From contig CAZSCK010000002.1 of the NCBI GenBank assembly GCA_964605385.1, positions 33,690 to 97,689 of the forward strand: a stretch of DNA of 64,000 nucleotides, read 5' to 3'. Below the pieces are notes generated by a model. The model was not told the DNA's origin. It did not search any database and was given only the letters and a program-made list of their open reading frames with translations. Made by a program: the position numbers and the translations under genes. Source of the stretch: JAGLTQ01 sp964605385 (GTDB taxonomy: Bacteria > Pseudomonadota > Gammaproteobacteria > UBA6429 > Thiohalophilaceae). Below are positions 49,860 through 59,132 of the stretch, in pieces. Numbering within the stretch: position 1 is the stretch's first letter; each line of letters begins with the position of its first letter.

Positions 49860-49956
49860 CAAGTTAAAGGCTGATGTGCGTTTTAGATAATACTGATACA
49901 ACAGGGCCTGAAATAGACAGAGAAAAAGTAATTAGACTAAAGTACAAGTTTTTTAT

Positions 49957-50784
49957 ATGACAGAAATTCTAATAAATGGCGAAGCAAAAGAAACGATTAG
50001 TATTCATGATCGTGGCTTACAGTATGGTGATGGTTTATTTGAAACTATGGCGGTGCGTAATGGTAGGATCCTTTTATGGGAAGATCATTGGCAAAGGTTA
50101 GCATTAGGTTGTGAGAAGCTTTCAATTACTTTGCCAAACAAAGAACTAATCGAAAAAGAAATAGCGTTGCTGTGTGATAATAAAGATGAAGCTCAATTTG
50201 TTATTAAGTTAATCGTAACACGAGGAGAAGGGCAACGCGGTTATCGTTTTACAGGCGAACAAAATGTAACTCGTATTCTTAGCAGTCATTCATGGCCAGA
50301 TTATCCTGAGAGTTATCAAACCGAAGGAGTTGAGGTTTGTTACTGTGAAACTACATTATCAGAAAATACAAAACTTGCCGGGATTAAACACCTGAATCGG
50401 CTGGAACAGGTTTTAGCAAGAAATGAATGGGATACAGATGAATTTCAGGAAGGATTAATGTTAACAGCACAAGGTAATGTGATTGATGGAACCATGAGTA
50501 ATATTTTCGCTGTATTGGATAATAAAATTTTCACGCCGAGTTTATCTCTGTGTGGCGTTGCAGGTGTTATGCGTAAAAAAATCATCAATATAGCAAAAGA
50601 AAATGGTTTTGCTGTCTACGAAAAAGAATTCAGTAAAACTGAACTTGAAATGGCAGATGAGTTGTTTTTAAGTAATAGTTTATTTGGTGTTTGGCCAATA
50701 AAAATAATAGCAAAAACCCGCTTTACTAAAGTTGGTAAGGTAACAAAGCAACTTCAAGAAGAAATAAGAAAATCAGGTCAGTAA
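49957..50784 (+). CDS. pabC: Aminodeoxychorismate lyase
   Basis: PLP-dependent class IV enzyme that releases pyruvate and forms 4-aminobenzoate. The 275-residue product has the PLP lysine at K144 (AGIKHLNRLEQVL), the N-terminal HDRGLQYGDGLFET block and EGLMLTAQGNVIDGTMSNIF. It follows pabB by 97 nt, and its stop overlaps the mltG start, so pabC-mltG translation is coupled as in E. coli. Confidence 0.94.
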   Translation: MTEILINGEAKETISIHDRGLQYGDGLFETMAVRNGRILLWEDHWQRLALGCEKLSITLPNKELIEKEIALLCDNKDEAQFVIKLIVTRGEGQRGYRFTGEQNVTRILSSHSWPDYPESYQTEGVEVCYCETTLSENTKLAGIKHLNRLEQVLARNEWDTDEFQEGLMLTAQGNVIDGTMSNIFAVLDNKIFTPSLSLCGVAGVMRKKIINIAKENGFAVYEKEFSKTELEMADELFLSNSLFGVWPIKIIAKTRFTKVGKVTKQLQEEIRKSGQ

Positions 50785-51821
50785 TGAAAAAAATAATAGT
50801 CGTTGGCATTTTTATTATATTAGTTTTATCTGGTTGGATGTGGTCTACCTACCAACAGGCACTTGATAACAGCTTAAGTATTGATTCGAGTGAACTTGAT
50901 TACTCTATTAAGTCCGGTAGCTCACTTTCGGCTGTAATATATGATTTGACCAATAAGGGAATTATTAAACATCCGCGTTATTTACTTTGGTATGCACGTT
51001 TAAATGGCCTTTCCAATAAAATGAAAACGGGTGATTACCGTTTAACTGATAAGTTAACAACAAAAGAATTTCTTAATGATATTTTTAGCGGTAAAGTTAT
51101 TCAGTTTTCTCTAACGATTATCGAAGGTTGGTCATTTCAGCAGTTACTTGATGCGATTAATAAACATCCTCAAATAAAACATACTATTGAAAATCTATCC
51201 AAACAAGAAATCATGGAAAAACTTAATTTTCCAGATATACATTACGAAGGACAGTTTTTACCAGATACATACCTCTTTCCTAAACAAGTAACTGATATTG
51301 AAATTTTAAAACGTGTGTACAAATCTATGCAAACTGTTTTAAAAGAGGAATGGAACAACCGTGCAGTTGGTTTGTTATATAAAAATTCTTATGAAGCTTT
51401 GATTATGGCTTCTATTATTGAAAAAGAAACTGGACAAGCAAGTGAGCGTCAACAAATTTCAGGGGTATTTATAAGACGACTGGAAAAACGAATGCGTCTG
51501 CAAACAGATCCAACAGTTATTTACGGCATGGGGGATAAATACAAAGGAAATATACGCAAACGAGATTTACTGCGTGATACACCTTACAATACTTATCGTC
51601 GCCGTGGTCTTCCTCCTACGCCCATCGCTTTACCCGGGAGAGACGCTATTTATGCAGCACTACACCCAGCAGAGGGTAATGCTTTATACTTTGTTTCACG
51701 TGGTGATGGCAGCCATGCATTTTCTGCAACATTAAAAGAACATAATAATGCTGTCATAAAATATCAGTTGAAAGGTCGTGCACGTTCTTTTTCATCGTAT
51801 AAACATAAAAAATCAAAATAA
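50784..51821 (+). CDS. mltG: Endolytic murein transglycosylase MltG
   Basis: Cleaves nascent glycan strands and so limits peptidoglycan chain length. The 345-residue product has an N-terminal membrane anchor (about 4-20), a LysM-like domain (about 35-105) and the YceG catalytic domain. The conserved Glu lies in ASIIEKETGQASER (213-216), and LQTDPTVIYG follows. It overlaps pabC by 1 nt, and tmk lies 11 nt downstream. Confidence 0.95.
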   Translation: MKKIIVVGIFIILVLSGWMWSTYQQALDNSLSIDSSELDYSIKSGSSLSAVIYDLTNKGIIKHPRYLLWYARLNGLSNKMKTGDYRLTDKLTTKEFLNDIFSGKVIQFSLTIIEGWSFQQLLDAINKHPQIKHTIENLSKQEIMEKLNFPDIHYEGQFLPDTYLFPKQVTDIEILKRVYKSMQTVLKEEWNNRAVGLLYKNSYEALIMASIIEKETGQASERQQISGVFIRRLEKRMRLQTDPTVIYGMGDKYKGNIRKRDLLRDTPYNTYRRRGLPPTPIALPGRDAIYAALHPAEGNALYFVSRGDGSHAFSATLKEHNNAVIKYQLKGRARSFSSYKHKKSK

Positions 51822-51832
51822 AGACATAAAAT

Positions 51833-52465
51833 ATGAAAAGTGCAATACCAAGAGGCCAGTTTATTACCGTTGAAGGCACAGAAGGTGTTGGTAAAAGTAC
51901 CAATATGGCTTTTATCGAAACCTGGCTTAGAGAAGCAGGTAAAGAACTTATTATTACTCGTGAGCCCGGTGGAACGGCACTGGGTGAGAAATTACGTGGC
52001 GTGTTACTCGATGCAAAAGAACAATCCATGTGTGATGATACTGAGTTGCTTCTAATGTTTGCTGCTCGTGCGCAACATATAAAAGAAGTGATTCAACCTG
52101 CGTTGGATGCTGGCAAATGGGTACTGTGTGATCGGTTTACTGATAGCACCTATGCATATCAAGGTGGTGGGCGAGGTATCTCCATGGCTCGAATTGCTGA
52201 TTTGGAGCAATGGGTTCAAGGTGATCTTCGTCCTGATATGACCTTCGTTCTTGATTTACCGATTGATGTCGGTTTAGAACGAGCCGGAAAACGCAGTGCT
52301 CCGGATCGTTTTGAATTAGAAAAACACGACTTTTTCAATAAGGTTCGTGATACCTTTTTAGCTCGCGCAGCGGCTCAACCTGAGCGTTATCAAGTTATCG
52401 ATGCGGCTCCAGCCGTTGAAGTGGTGCAAAAATCGATTCAAACAGTACTTGAGAAAATGGTTTAA
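51833..52465 (+). CDS. tmk: Thymidylate kinase
   Basis: Phosphorylates dTMP to dTDP. The 210-residue product has the P-loop GTEGVGKST (15-23), the DR(F/Y) motif CDRFTDSTYAYQGGGRG and a lid region with ERAGKRSAPDRFE. The Gly-Thr-Glu-Gly-Val variant of the P-loop is common. It is followed 6 nt later by holB, the standard order. Confidence 0.96.
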   Translation: MKSAIPRGQFITVEGTEGVGKSTNMAFIETWLREAGKELIITREPGGTALGEKLRGVLLDAKEQSMCDDTELLLMFAARAQHIKEVIQPALDAGKWVLCDRFTDSTYAYQGGGRGISMARIADLEQWVQGDLRPDMTFVLDLPIDVGLERAGKRSAPDRFELEKHDFFNKVRDTFLARAAAQPERYQVIDAAPAVEVVQKSIQTVLEKMV

Positions 52466-52471
52466 CGTCGA

Positions 52472-53449
52472 ATGTTCCCTTGGCAGACCTCAAATTGGCA
52501 AAACCTTACAAATAGCCAGCAAAATAAGCGTCTTGGCCACGGTTTATTGTTCCATGGTGCCGCTGGAATTGGAAAAAAGGCCTTCGCTGCTGAATTTACA
52601 CATTGGTTAATGTGTGAGCAGCCTTTAGCAGATAAAGCCTGTGGTGAATGTAAGTCATGTAAGCTCATTCAAGCAGAATCTCATCCCGATTTACTGACTT
52701 TATATCCGGAAGAAGTGGGTAAAAGTATTAAAGTTGATCAGGTTCGTGAGTTAATCCAGAAAGTTTCATTAACCAGCCATGGTTTGGGTTATCGCGTCAT
52801 TATTATCTCACCCGCTGATGCCTTAAATATCAATGCCAGCAATAGTTTGCTGAAAACCCTTGAAGAACCACCGGAAAATACGATTTTAATCCTTATATCG
52901 GATAAACCATCTAAATTAATGGCAACCATACGCAGCCGTACTCAAATGGTGCGATTTGATTTGCCTTCAGAAGAACAGAGCTTGCAGTGGTTAAATCAGC
53001 AAAATGTTGCTCAACCTGAATTAGTCTTAAAACTCAGTACGGGTGCACCCTTAGCCGCTGCCGCGATGGCCAAAGATGAAGGATTACAGGTACGTGATAA
53101 ACTCTTTAACAACTGGCAAGAACTTGCCAAGGGTAATATTGATGCACTTGAAAGCGCAACAATGTGGACAAAAGAAGGATTCAAGATTTTAGGAAACTTG
53201 CCGTTAAATTGGGTAAGCAGTTGGTTAACTGATATGATTCGAGCTCTTCAAGGTGGCCAAATAGACAGTATGGCGAATCTGGATTACGCTCAAACCTTGC
53301 AGAATTTAGCAGGACAGGTAGACTTGAAGTCAATGTATGGTTTGTTAGATCGGTTGAATGACACCATACGCTTAAGTGACACTCCAGCCAATCAGCTTAT
53401 GTTAGTTGAAGGGTTGTTGTTACACTGGGCGGGGTTAAAACGGAAATAA
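52472..53449 (+). CDS. holB: DNA polymerase III subunit delta prime
   Basis: Clamp-loader subunit. The 325-residue product has a modified Walker A (GAAGIGKKAF), which is not expected to hydrolyse ATP. It also has a four-cysteine zinc site (MCEQ..., CGECKSCK), LLKTLEEPPENT and SRTQ in the sensor-1 region. The ATG at 52472 lies just after tmk with no strong Shine-Dalgarno. It is the partner of DnaX encoded at 306. Confidence 0.95.
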   Translation: MFPWQTSNWQNLTNSQQNKRLGHGLLFHGAAGIGKKAFAAEFTHWLMCEQPLADKACGECKSCKLIQAESHPDLLTLYPEEVGKSIKVDQVRELIQKVSLTSHGLGYRVIIISPADALNINASNSLLKTLEEPPENTILILISDKPSKLMATIRSRTQMVRFDLPSEEQSLQWLNQQNVAQPELVLKLSTGAPLAAAAMAKDEGLQVRDKLFNNWQELAKGNIDALESATMWTKEGFKILGNLPLNWVSSWLTDMIRALQGGQIDSMANLDYAQTLQNLAGQVDLKSMYGLLDRLNDTIRLSDTPANQLMLVEGLLLHWAGLKRK

Positions 53450-53466
53450 TAATTAGGATTTAAATT

Positions 53467-53817
53467 ATGGCTGCACCAGCAGGAAGACAAGGTATTCTGT
53501 CCCTGACAATTAAAGATAAAAGTGCACTTTATGCTGCTTATATGCCTTTTGTAAAAAACGGCGGCCTCTTTATTCCAACCAATAAAAATTATGGCTTGGG
53601 TGATGAAGTCTTTATGCTTTTAACCTTAATGGAAGAAACTGAAAAGCTACCTGTTGCGGGTAAAATTATTTGGGTTACTCCAAAAGGCGCGCAAGGTAAT
53701 CGTGCTGCAGGCATTGGTGTTCAATTTAGTGACCAGGATGGTGGTGCTGCACGAACCAAGATTGAAACTTATTTAGCCGGTGCATTAAAGTCAGATCGTC
53801 AAACGCATACCATGTAG
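53467..53817 (+). CDS. pilZ: Type IV pilus assembly protein PilZ
   Basis: A 116-residue PilZ-domain protein needed for type IV pilus biogenesis in Pseudomonas, where the gene is also between holB and tatD. The fold is recognisable from FVKNGGLFIPTNKNYGLGDEVFMLLTL and AAGIGVQFSDQDGG. The c-di-GMP-binding RxxxR motif is absent, as in the founding PilZ protein, which does not bind c-di-GMP. No other pilus gene is in the window. Confidence 0.94.
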   Translation: MAAPAGRQGILSLTIKDKSALYAAYMPFVKNGGLFIPTNKNYGLGDEVFMLLTLMEETEKLPVAGKIIWVTPKGAQGNRAAGIGVQFSDQDGGAARTKIETYLAGALKSDRQTHTM

Positions 53818-53843
53818 TTTAAAACGAATAGTGATTTTTAGAG

Positions 53844-53870
53844 TCGGGCTTTTTAGCCCGATTTTTATTT
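53844..53870 (+). terminator. Rho-independent terminator after pilZ
   Basis: TCGGGCT-TTTT-AGCCCGA (53844-53861), followed by TTTTTATTT. This is a strong intrinsic terminator closing the yceD-to-pilZ series. Confidence 0.88.
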
Positions 53871-53917
53871 AAATAAACATCTACAAGCAATGTCCTTCAG
53901 GTAATATATGATTGTTT

Positions 53918-54042
53918 TGTAGATTCGACTTTAGTCGAACGCGGTGTCAATTTTAACCTTTATTGTCATTTTTTACCTCTGCGTTCGACTAATAGCCTCT
54001 AGACTTATCTTTTAAGAGGGGCTCTATGATTCGAACCTACAG
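53918..54042. repeat. Compound palindromic repeat upstream of tatD (125 bp)
   Basis: The left end TGTAGATTCGACTTTAGTCGAACGCGG (given as 53918-53944) contains the hairpin TTCGACT-TT-AGTCGAA. The right end GATTCGAACCTACAG (54028-54042) is its inverse. Internally GTCGAACGC (53934-53942) pairs with GCGTTCGAC (53981-53989). Two modules lie head to head, as in the equal-length element at 2967-3091. It includes an upstream in-frame ATG (54026) of the tatD frame. Confidence 0.72.
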
Positions 54043-54085
54043 TAGATACCTTAATTCCACCTATTATTTTAAAAGTGAAAAAAAT

Positions 54086-54865
54086 ATGTTCTTAGTAGAT
54101 TCTCATTGCCATCTTGATCGGTTGGATTTAACACCCTACGATGACAAACTATCTAATGCACTCACGTATGCCAACGACCTGGGTGTCGGTCATATGTTAT
54201 GCGTTTCTATCAATATGGAAAATTTCAAAGCAGTAATCGGTACAGCTAAAAAATATGATTTTATTTCAGCATCAGTTGGCGTGCACCCTAATGAAACGGG
54301 GGGACATGATCCCAGTACTGATGAGTTGATCACTTTAGCCGATGATAAAGATATTGTTGCTATCGGTGAAACAGGTTTAGATTACTTTCGCAGTGAAGGT
54401 GATTTAAGCTGGCAGCATGATCGTTTTTGTCGACACATTGCAGCATCACGAGAAACGAAAAAACCATTAATTATTCACATGCGAGATGCAACTGAAGATA
54501 CCTTACGTATTCTCAAAGAAGAAAAGGCGGATGAAGCGGGTGGAGTGATGCATTGTTTCGTTGAAGACTGGGAAGTTGCACAAAAAGCATTAGACTTAAA
54601 TTTTGTTATTTCTTTCTCGGGTATTGTAACGTTTAATAGTGCGAAAGCATTACAGGAAGTAGCTAAAAATATTCCTCAAGATAAAATATTAGTTGAAACA
54701 GATTCGCCTTATTTAGCGCCGGTTCCTTTTCGTGGGAAAAGCAATCAGCCAGCTTATGTTGTTAACGTAGCAGAAAAAATTGCAGAATTACGTGATATAT
54801 CATTGGATGAGGTTGCTGAGATAACAACAAAAAATTATTTTAATTTGTTTGGTAAGCTAGCATAA
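54086..54865 (+). CDS. tatD: TatD family metal-dependent hydrolase
   Basis: Metal-dependent nuclease/hydrolase of the YcfH type. The metal ligands are visible: VDSHCHLD (HxH), GETGLDYF (Glu), LIIHMRDA and MHCF (His), and ETDSPYLAP (Asp). The open frame extends to 54026, but those 20 codons lie largely in the repeat element. ATG 54086 gives FLVDSHCHLD directly and 259 residues, near the 265 of E. coli. It is convergent with the thioesterase gene. Confidence 0.93.
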   Translation: MFLVDSHCHLDRLDLTPYDDKLSNALTYANDLGVGHMLCVSINMENFKAVIGTAKKYDFISASVGVHPNETGGHDPSTDELITLADDKDIVAIGETGLDYFRSEGDLSWQHDRFCRHIAASRETKKPLIIHMRDATEDTLRILKEEKADEAGGVMHCFVEDWEVAQKALDLNFVISFSGIVTFNSAKALQEVAKNIPQDKILVETDSPYLAPVPFRGKSNQPAYVVNVAEKIAELRDISLDEVAEITTKNYFNLFGKLA

Positions 54866-54869
54866 CAAC

Positions 54870-54885
54870 ATAATATCAATATTAT
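54870..54885. terminator. Weak AT-only inverted repeat at the tatD/thioesterase junction
   Basis: ATAATAT-CA-ATATTAT between the convergent genes, overlapping the thioesterase stop region. It has no GC pairs, so termination is doubtful. Confidence 0.25.
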
Positions 54886-55265
54886 TGTCGTTTTATTGTT
54901 TTTGGTTTCTTATTTTCATCGAGTGAAACATAGGTCAGTATCGCCTCTGCAACTTTTTGTGCATTAGCTTTCCCTCGCTCATGTTCTGCCATAACATTAA
55001 GTGCGATACGAATAGAGGTATTTCCTACATGTTCAATATTGGCATAAATACTGACTAAATCACCTACCAGCACAGGTTTAAGAAAGAGAAACTCATTCAC
55101 AGCAACTGTAACGACATGGTTTCCAGCATATCTATGTGCAGCAATACTTCCTGCAATATCAACTTGCGACATGAGCCAGCCACCAAAAATATCACCTGAG
55201 GCATTTGTGTCAGATGGCATAGGTAATACTCTAATCTCTGGCTGCTTATTGATATCAGTGGCCAC
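54882..55265 (-). CDS. Hotdog-fold acyl-CoA thioesterase (YciA-like)
   Basis: A 127-residue single hotdog domain. The signature is PSDTNASGDIFGGWLMSQVDIAG, with the catalytic Asp in the Gly-Asp-Ile segment, followed by VTVAVNEFLFLKPVLVGD. Such proteins hydrolyse a broad range of acyl-CoAs and may relieve CoA trapping. It overlaps the acyl-CoA ligase by 11 nt and is the last gene of the fatty-acid degradation group. The exact substrate is unknown. Confidence 0.9.
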   Translation of the reverse strand: MATDINKQPEIRVLPMPSDTNASGDIFGGWLMSQVDIAGSIAAHRYAGNHVVTVAVNEFLFLKPVLVGDLVSIYANIEHVGNTSIRIALNVMAEHERGKANAQKVAEAILTYVSLDENKKPKTIKRQ

Positions 55266-57066
55266 GGTAAAGCTCTATTATTTCTTTTTCATATTTTTCA
55301 AAAATCTTTGCGCGTTTTAGTTTTAAGGTTGGTGTAATCAAGCCATCTTCAATAGCCCATGGTTTTAATACTATATGAGCACGAATAATTTTTGCATAAC
55401 CTGGAAAAGAAGCTAATTGTTTGTTGATGCGATCAATAAAAATAGTTTTTACTTTTTCAAGTTCAAGCGAAGACTCATCTGTTGGCACAGATAGATCTGT
55501 TGCAAATTTATGCCAATTGATTTTTTCTATTGTAATAATGGCAGTCAAAAATGGTTTAGCCTCACCAATAACAATAACCTGTTCAAATAAAGGATCGCTG
55601 CTAATTGCTAATTCAATATCCGAGGGAGGAACTTTTTCTCCGTTCGATAAAACAATAATTTCCTTTAAACGTCCGGTAATATAAATATGTTCATTTTCTA
55701 TTTTTGCTTTATCACCGGTGTGGAACCAGCCTTCAGTATCAATCACTTCTTTTGTCTTTATTTCATTCTCCCAGTAACCTAACATTACCGTTGGGCCTTT
55801 CACTAGTAGTTCATCATTTTCACCAAGTTTAACTTCAACATCTTTTAATGCTTGCCCTACACTGAAAGGATCGTTGTCGCTAAGTTTGTTTGTAGATACA
55901 ACGGGACTTGTTTCGGTTAAACCATAACCTTGAGAAATTGTTAGGCCTAAACCAATAAATGTTTTTGCAATCTCAGGAGCGAGTGCGGCCCCCCCGGATA
56001 CTGCAAGTTGAAGGTTACCACCGAGTTTAGCTAATATTTTTCCTGCAACCAATTTATTCAGAATTGGCCACAATAACAATTTTGGATGCCACTTTTCACG
56101 TTTCTGGATGACTAAAAAGCGATACCAACCAACTTTTACTGCAAGACTAAATAAACTTCTGGCTATTGGAGATTTCTTCTCTAATTGATCATGTATTTTG
56201 TTATAAACCCGTTCAAAAATACGGGGGACGGTTACCAATATTGTGGGGCTAATGGATATTAAGTCTTCACCTAACTTTTCTATTGAACGAGCATAAGCGA
56301 TTTTTGCACCAATAATCATTGGCATGTAATAACCTGCTGTACGTTCAAACATGTGTGATAGAGGTAAAAAAGAGAGGAAGATATCACTGCCATCAAAGTG
56401 TTCAACTATAGATGCGGAGTATGCGTTACAAAATATATTATTATGACTTAGCATTACCCCTTTAGGTCGGCCTGTTGTACCTGATGTATAAACAATAGTA
56501 GCAAGATCATCTGCTTCAATATTTACACGTTCAATCGTTTCAGCATAGGAGGGAAGCCAGTTCTCAACTTGCACTAAACGAGAATTTTTATAAACATCAA
56601 TCGATTGCGGCGTTACTATTCGTAAAAGTTCGTTAAGCCCTTGCTTATCAAATAGTGCCTCATCTGTTAATAAGGCTTTGCAACGTGAGGGATCTTCAAT
56701 AAAAAATACTTTAACATTGGCATTTTCAAGAATAAATCGAATGTTTTCAGTGCGATCATTCGTATATACAGGAACCACAACAAGCCCTAAACTATATGCG
56801 GCCTGGTCAAATATAACCCAGTCTGGACAGTTGCCCATCATAATAGCTACACGGTCACCTTTTACTAAACCTTCATGGCGAAATGCGGTATGCCAAAGCT
56901 CAACTTTTTTCGATATGTCTTGCCAGGTTAAATCATGCCAGCTTTTATCTGTGTCATCATAATATGTATAAGCAATTTTATTCGCTGAATGTTTTACCCT
57001 TTCATAGAACAAATCTGAAAGGTTATTCACTGTAACAGGGGTAATGTAGTCTTGTTTATTATGCAT
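55255..57066 (-). CDS. Long-chain acyl-CoA synthetase (FadD-type, AMP-binding)
   Basis: Activates fatty acids to acyl-CoA with ATP. The 603-residue product has the AMP-binding signature YTSGTTGRPKGVMLSHNN (193-210). It also has QGYGLTETSPVV, GWFHTGDKAKIENEHIYITGRLKE and a C-terminal catalytic Lys region. It resembles the ACSL/FadD15 branch (FLSFLPLSHMFERTAGY) rather than E. coli FadD. The upstream neighbour is the FadJ-like gene (5-nt gap), so uptake, activation and oxidation are co-expressed. Confidence 0.92.
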   Translation of the reverse strand: MHNKQDYITPVTVNNLSDLFYERVKHSANKIAYTYYDDTDKSWHDLTWQDISKKVELWHTAFRHEGLVKGDRVAIMMGNCPDWVIFDQAAYSLGLVVVPVYTNDRTENIRFILENANVKVFFIEDPSRCKALLTDEALFDKQGLNELLRIVTPQSIDVYKNSRLVQVENWLPSYAETIERVNIEADDLATIVYTSGTTGRPKGVMLSHNNIFCNAYSASIVEHFDGSDIFLSFLPLSHMFERTAGYYMPMIIGAKIAYARSIEKLGEDLISISPTILVTVPRIFERVYNKIHDQLEKKSPIARSLFSLAVKVGWYRFLVIQKREKWHPKLLLWPILNKLVAGKILAKLGGNLQLAVSGGAALAPEIAKTFIGLGLTISQGYGLTETSPVVSTNKLSDNDPFSVGQALKDVEVKLGENDELLVKGPTVMLGYWENEIKTKEVIDTEGWFHTGDKAKIENEHIYITGRLKEIIVLSNGEKVPPSDIELAISSDPLFEQVIVIGEAKPFLTAIITIEKINWHKFATDLSVPTDESSLELEKVKTIFIDRINKQLASFPGYAKIIRAHIVLKPWAIEDGLITPTLKLKRAKIFEKYEKEIIELYRGH

Positions 57067-57071
57067 ATATT

Positions 57072-59105
57072 TTACTCAATCACTATTGTTTTCCAACCTT
57101 CATCAGGTTTAAAGCGAGGGCCATGTGTTTTTTCAAGATTTTCCAATGCCATTAATACTTGTTCCTGACCTCTATCCTTAACATATTGTAAAGGACCACC
57201 ATGGAATGGCGCAAAACCTGTTCCAAAAATAATACCTGCATCAATCAAGTCTTTTGACTCCGCCACATGCTCACGCAAACATGCCATGGTCTCATTAAGC
57301 ATTATTAATATTAGTCTTTCTTTTACATTCGTTGGAGCTGTGTAATTTTTGTTATCTTTTGGTTTTACTTTTTTACCTTTTTTAAAAGTATAAAAACCTT
57401 GTCCTGTTTTTTTACCGAGTATTTTTTTGTTGACCAAATCACGTAAATGTTCAGGGACTGTGATGGGCATTGACTCAGCCAGATTTTCTGCAACATGTAA
57501 ACAAATATCAAGGCCTACCGTATCGGCTAATTCAATTGGACCCATGGGCATACCGAAATCTAATGCAATTTTGTCGATTACTGTAATAGGAACACCTTCT
57601 TCAAATAAGGTAACTGCTTCAGTTAAATAGGGCATGAGAATACGGTTAACCAGAAATCCCGGTGTGCTGGTAACGGGTAAAGGTAATTTTTTAATTTTCT
57701 TGGTTAATGTTGTCGCAATTTGTTGTGCTTTTTTACTGGTTTTTTTGCCAACAACAATTTCAACCAGTGGCATTTTTGCAACAGGATTAAAAAAATGTAA
57801 ACCGACTAAACGTTCAGGTTTCTTTAATGAATCAGTTAGTTGCTCAAGCGGAATACTTGACGTATTTGTTGCAATAATTGCAGTACGTTTAAGTTTGGGC
57901 TCAATTTCTTTATATAAGTTACATTTGACTTCAGCATCTTCAAAAATAGCTTCAATAACAATATCTGCTTTAACTAAACCATTACCTTTAATATCTGGCA
58001 TTAAACGATCTAAGGTTGTATTCACCAGGCGGTTTTGTTTGAGTAAACGTTTATAAAGTTTGGCTGCGCGTTTTATTACAGCTGCTAAGGTGTCGTGATT
58101 TTGATCCTGCAGGGTGACATTGTAACCCTGCAGGGCACACCAAATCGCAATATCGCCACCCATTACACCGCCACCTATAACGTGAATATGTTCTATGGAA
58201 ACAGACTTATCTTTAGCTAAGCCTTTAAGTTGATCCGTGAGTTTAAATATTCGAATAAGATTTTGTGCTGTTTTTCCCACTAATAAATGTGCAATCGATT
58301 TTGCTTCTTCTTCAAGCATCTGGGTTCTGTTATCTAAATGATTTTTCCACAAATCAATAATGGCATAAGGAGCAGGGTAATGATTACGAGCCGCACGTGC
58401 AGATACTTTTTTAATCAACATTTTAGCAATTAATGGACGTACCAGGCGGTGATTAACAATTTTTTCCCACCAGGGTAAGGCTGGAATTTTTGGTGGTTTA
58501 AGAATCGTTTGTTTTGCTGCAGTTATTAAATGTCGCTTAGGTACTGCGAAATTAATTAAACCTGATTTTTTAGCTTGTCGTGCTTTTAGTGTTCGACCCG
58601 TTAAAATAAAATCTAAGGCAGAAAAACTGCCCATTCTTTCAATGCTTCTTACTGTGCCACCAAAACCTGGATGAATACCGAGCTTAACTTCAGGCAAACC
58701 AAGAGAAGAATTTTCTTCGGCTATTCTATAACAGCAGGCCAGAGATAATTCCATACCACCACCTAAACAAAAACCATGAATTAAAGCGACAGTAGGGCAA
58801 CTTAAATTTTCTATATTATTAAAAATAGTATGAGCACGTTGAATATTGATTAAAGCTTCTTCTTCAGACTCAAATGTAGTGAATTCATTAATGTCCGCGC
58901 CGGCAATAAAACCACTTTCTTTATCCGATAAAATAACAACACCGGCAGGAGTGTTTTCAGATAGTTCTGTAACGATACTGCCAAGTTCAATAATAACTTG
59001 CTCATTAAGAATATTGGCGCTGACTTTAGGGACATTTAAATGTAGCCAGGTAATGCCATCATCATCGTGATTTATTTTCCAGTTTTTATATTTTTTCTTA
59101 GCCAT
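57072..59105 (-). CDS. fadJ: Fatty oxidation bifunctional protein (enoyl-CoA hydratase / 3-hydroxyacyl-CoA dehydrogenase)
   Basis: The 677-residue product catalyses the hydration and second oxidation of beta-oxidation. The hydratase domain has an oxyanion-hole region (AGADINEF), E119 (GGGMELS) and E139 (LPEVKLGIHPGFGGT). The dehydrogenase domain has the NAD-binding IGGGVMGGDIA (310-320), catalytic HFFNPV and TPGFLVNRI. It is shorter than E. coli FadJ (714) and FadB (729). The FadJ versus FadB choice rests on operon context, since the thiolase lies just upstream, so the symbol is tentative. Confidence 0.88.
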   Translation of the reverse strand: MAKKKYKNWKINHDDDGITWLHLNVPKVSANILNEQVIIELGSIVTELSENTPAGVVILSDKESGFIAGADINEFTTFESEEEALINIQRAHTIFNNIENLSCPTVALIHGFCLGGGMELSLACCYRIAEENSSLGLPEVKLGIHPGFGGTVRSIERMGSFSALDFILTGRTLKARQAKKSGLINFAVPKRHLITAAKQTILKPPKIPALPWWEKIVNHRLVRPLIAKMLIKKVSARAARNHYPAPYAIIDLWKNHLDNRTQMLEEEAKSIAHLLVGKTAQNLIRIFKLTDQLKGLAKDKSVSIEHIHVIGGGVMGGDIAIWCALQGYNVTLQDQNHDTLAAVIKRAAKLYKRLLKQNRLVNTTLDRLMPDIKGNGLVKADIVIEAIFEDAEVKCNLYKEIEPKLKRTAIIATNTSSIPLEQLTDSLKKPERLVGLHFFNPVAKMPLVEIVVGKKTSKKAQQIATTLTKKIKKLPLPVTSTPGFLVNRILMPYLTEAVTLFEEGVPITVIDKIALDFGMPMGPIELADTVGLDICLHVAENLAESMPITVPEHLRDLVNKKILGKKTGQGFYTFKKGKKVKPKDNKNYTAPTNVKERLILIMLNETMACLREHVAESKDLIDAGIIFGTGFAPFHGGPLQYVKDRGQEQVLMALENLEKTHGPRFKPDEGWKTIVIE

Positions 59106-59132
59106 ATTATATTCTCTAAGTTAAGCTTGTTT

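Noticed and set aside
53467..53817. c-di-GMP receptor function for PilZ
   Set aside because: The RxxxR and D/NxSxxG binding motifs are absent.
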